NCBI GenBank assembly: GCA_019358835.1
Contig: JAHHIH010000008.1
Span: forward strand, 62,001 to 126,000
Length of the DNA stretch: 64,000 bases
From: Tildeniella torsiva UHER 1998/13D
GTDB lineage: Bacteria; Cyanobacteriota; Cyanobacteriia; Phormidesmidales; Phormidesmidaceae
Direction: 5' to 3'
Shown piece by piece: positions 61,628-64,000 of the stretch. The translations under genes and the position numbers were made by a program. The notes under the pieces were generated by a model. The model worked only from the letters and a program-made list of their open reading frames with translations, did not search any database and was not told the DNA's origin. Within the stretch, counting starts at the first letter, position 1. Every line of letters begins with the position of its first letter.

Positions 61628-63832
61628 ATGTTCCAACCGTATGCCCGAATTGAAGTAGGTATGGGGGATGAGAGCCAAACGTTCTCCTGGGGCGATGGGA
61701 AACTGCGTGCAGTCTCTGTCACTCTCTCAGAAGGTAAAGGCCTATCAGGCTGTACTTTCAGCATCTACGACGAAGACCGCAAAGTAACAGATGCGTTCCT
61801 TGCCTACATCAAGGAAATCGAGGGGCTTGAGCCTGTAGAGGAACCTGGTCAGGCCGCAGCTGCTGGAGCTGAACCAGAGACCTCAGCATCTCCCGCTATC
61901 TCTGGTTCAGCACCAGCGGCAGGGTCATATGGGAGTTCTACCCTCACAGCTGAACAAGTCGGCAATGCCTACACGATCGCTAGTGTTGGAGCTAGCCTAG
62001 GCGCTACCCGATGGGACTTGGAAGTAGCCCTGATGACGGCACTTCAGGAATCCAGTCTCAGAAACCTAAGGGGCGGCGATAGAGACTCCGCTGGGCTTTT
62101 CCAGCAAAGACCCTCCCAAGCCTGGGGCAGCTACGCAGAAATTACTAATCCTTCCTACTCAACGGGCGCTTTCCTCAGAGGAGCTGGCACCAACAAAGGG
62201 CTCTTTGATTACCCGAAGCGTCAGCAGGAATTTACTAAAGGCCAGGCCGCACAAAGAGTTCAAAGAAGCGCTTTCCCCGATGCCTATAACGCGTGGGAAG
62301 ACGAGGCGACCGCCCTGCTCAACGCGATGGATATCAACTACCAGGGCGCAGCACTCACCCCTGAACAGGAAACCTCAACGAGTCAAGAAGCCGCTACCCA
62401 GAGCACGGCTAAGCGAAACCCTGATGTACCAGGGCGCAGCGAGACTCTAGCGGGTCAGCAAATCACCCTCTATCTCGGGTTCGACGGAAAGCCCCTGGTT
62501 GCCTATAGCTTCATTCATACCGGCCTGAGCTACAGTCTCTATGATCAATCGACTCTAGAGTTCACAGGCACAGCCGCTGCTTGGGTGATGCACCAGGCCC
62601 CCAAGAACTCGGCCTATACCAACATCTCCCTCAAGCAGCTCGCTGAGAAGATTGCGGCTAACTATGGCCTCAGAGTGGACATGCAGGTTGAAGGGCCCAG
62701 GTATGTCTACATCTCCCAGAAAGCGCTGACTGATTACCAATTTCTGCTGCAGGAGTGCGAGCGGGTCGGGCTCATCCTTAAGAATGTTGGAAACAACACC
62801 CTGGAGATTAAAGCGCGATCAGAAACGCTGGAGCAGGGCAACGACAACATCTACACCCTGGCCATCGGCAAGAACCTAAATAACTTCAGCGTGAGCCATC
62901 AAGCTCAGTCGGCTGGTGGTTCAGCGCGTTCTTCTGAACCTGGCGAACAAAACTCCACTGGGGTCAAGAAGTTCGAGCTCAACCCGGATACTGGGTTAAT
63001 CGAAGAGGAGACCGCTGAGACAACAGACGCCAAAGGTGCAGACGAAACCGAATCCACTACTGGCTCTAACGTTGATAGCAATCGCCCTCTAACTACTGGT
63101 GTTACTGACCTCGAAGACGGGCAGCGGAGAGCTAATGAGCAGCGGGTTAAAGGGATTGAGGCTACCTACTCGGCTCCTTCAACTCCTGAAATTCTTATCC
63201 TGACGCCTGATGACCCCATTCGAACTGAGAAGCTCGGCGGGTTCCTCAATCGAATCTGGGTGCATGAGTCTGTGACTCACACGCTGGGCGCAGACACAGG
63301 TTTCGTCACCAGCGGAAAGCTCTACACACCTCTCCGCAATAAATATCTGACCCCTGAACCTGTGGCGGCTGAAGCTGGCGCGTCTGGCACTGCTCCCCCC
63401 AGTGGCGATGCTCCTGCATCAAAGGCAGGCGGCTTTATCAGACCTGTCTCCCAACCCATCAATTCTCCCTTTGGCCCTCGCTGGGGAAGACAGCATGGTG
63501 GTGTGGACTTCGCCTGTCCCATCGGTACAAACATATGGGCATCAGCGGCTGGAACTGTCGAGTCAGTTACAACCAGTTGCCCCCTCAACGGGTACAGAGG
63601 TAGCGGCTGCGGCGGAGGCTTTGGCAACAACATTGTCATCGCTCACGCTGGTGGAATCAAAACCTACTACTGCCACCTCGATGGAGACAATATTTTTGTC
63701 TCTCCCGGCGCTACGGTTCGCCAAGGCCAGCAGATAGCTAAGAGTGGAAACAGCGGTAGCAGCACTGGCCCTCATTTGCACTTTGAGTTTCGAGTCAGCG
63801 GCACACGAGTTGACCCGCAGCGGTACATCTAA
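61628..63832 (+). CDS. tail hub (gpD-like) with internal lytic-enzyme-like domain and C-terminal M23 peptidase domain
   Basis: ALMTALQESSLRNLRGGDRDSAGLFQQRPSQAWGS; C-term FGPRWGRQHGGVDFACPIGTNIWAS...HLDGD...GSSTGPHLHFEFR. Confidence 0.8.
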   Translation: MFQPYARIEVGMGDESQTFSWGDGKLRAVSVTLSEGKGLSGCTFSIYDEDRKVTDAFLAYIKEIEGLEPVEEPGQAAAAGAEPETSASPAISGSAPAAGSYGSSTLTAEQVGNAYTIASVGASLGATRWDLEVALMTALQESSLRNLRGGDRDSAGLFQQRPSQAWGSYAEITNPSYSTGAFLRGAGTNKGLFDYPKRQQEFTKGQAAQRVQRSAFPDAYNAWEDEATALLNAMDINYQGAALTPEQETSTSQEAATQSTAKRNPDVPGRSETLAGQQITLYLGFDGKPLVAYSFIHTGLSYSLYDQSTLEFTGTAAAWVMHQAPKNSAYTNISLKQLAEKIAANYGLRVDMQVEGPRYVYISQKALTDYQFLLQECERVGLILKNVGNNTLEIKARSETLEQGNDNIYTLAIGKNLNNFSVSHQAQSAGGSARSSEPGEQNSTGVKKFELNPDTGLIEEETAETTDAKGADETESTTGSNVDSNRPLTTGVTDLEDGQRRANEQRVKGIEATYSAPSTPEILILTPDDPIRTEKLGGFLNRIWVHESVTHTLGADTGFVTSGKLYTPLRNKYLTPEPVAAEAGASGTAPPSGDAPASKAGGFIRPVSQPINSPFGPRWGRQHGGVDFACPIGTNIWASAAGTVESVTTSCPLNGYRGSGCGGGFGNNIVIAHAGGIKTYYCHLDGDNIFVSPGATVRQGQQIAKSGNSGSSTGPHLHFEFRVSGTRVDPQRYI

Positions 63833-63907
63833 ATCTCAACTAAACCAAGCAGTTTAATCGGCCCTGAAAAAAGCTGATTTTTCGCCCCCTTTTTCAAACC
63901 TCTCTGC

Positions 63908-63965
63908 TGCGCCAAACTTGGTACATATGCGCCACATCTGGTACATACGCGCCAACTTTGGCACA
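63908..63965. repeat. three further 18-bp palindromes at exactly 20 bp spacing
   Basis: 63908 TGCGCCAAACTTGGTACA; 63928 TGCGCCACATCTGGTACA; 63948 CGCGCCAACTTTGGCACA. Confidence 0.88.
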
Positions 63966-64000
63966 CCAAAATTAATTTCTCAAAAAGTGAGCCACCCTTG

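Overview
This looks like a cyanobacterial chromosome segment (many HIP1 GCGATCGC sites, a cyAbrB-type regulator, a CrtI-type gene end). From left to right: (1) ordinary chromosomal genes at 1-3.7 kb; (2) a tRNA-Val(UAC) cut off in its anticodon stem at 3889, followed by two HNH genes and phage-like genes, a probable integration junction; (3) a 7-18 kb accessory region with a pentapeptide-repeat protein, an internally deleted IS5-like element, SNase, Nudix, Excalibur and CAP genes; (4) a type III-B (Cmr) CRISPR locus at 18.9-31.8 kb with two arrays of 12 and about 43 repeats. Its Cas10 has no HD domain but is preceded by a short HD-like remnant ORF. It also has an apparent Cmr6-Cmr1 fusion and a CARF-HEPN-like protein, and no cas6, cas1 or cas2; (5) a replicon-like segment at 32-46 kb with ParM/ParR-like genes, a cell-wall hydrolase, an MmeI-like R-M enzyme, an RHH protein with its own palindrome cluster, and a divergent family-A-polymerase-like protein; (6) a contractile-tail phage structural module at 46.7-64 kb. 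The strongest unexplained signal is an 18-bp palindrome, TGYRCCAA-NN-TTGGYRCA, repeated at 20-21 bp periodicity in three separate places: upstream of the parM-like gene, between head and tail genes, and after the tail-hub gene. It ties the partition module to the phage module and suggests a phage-plasmid with a distributed centromere or operator. All homology calls come from reading motifs by eye; no searches were run.
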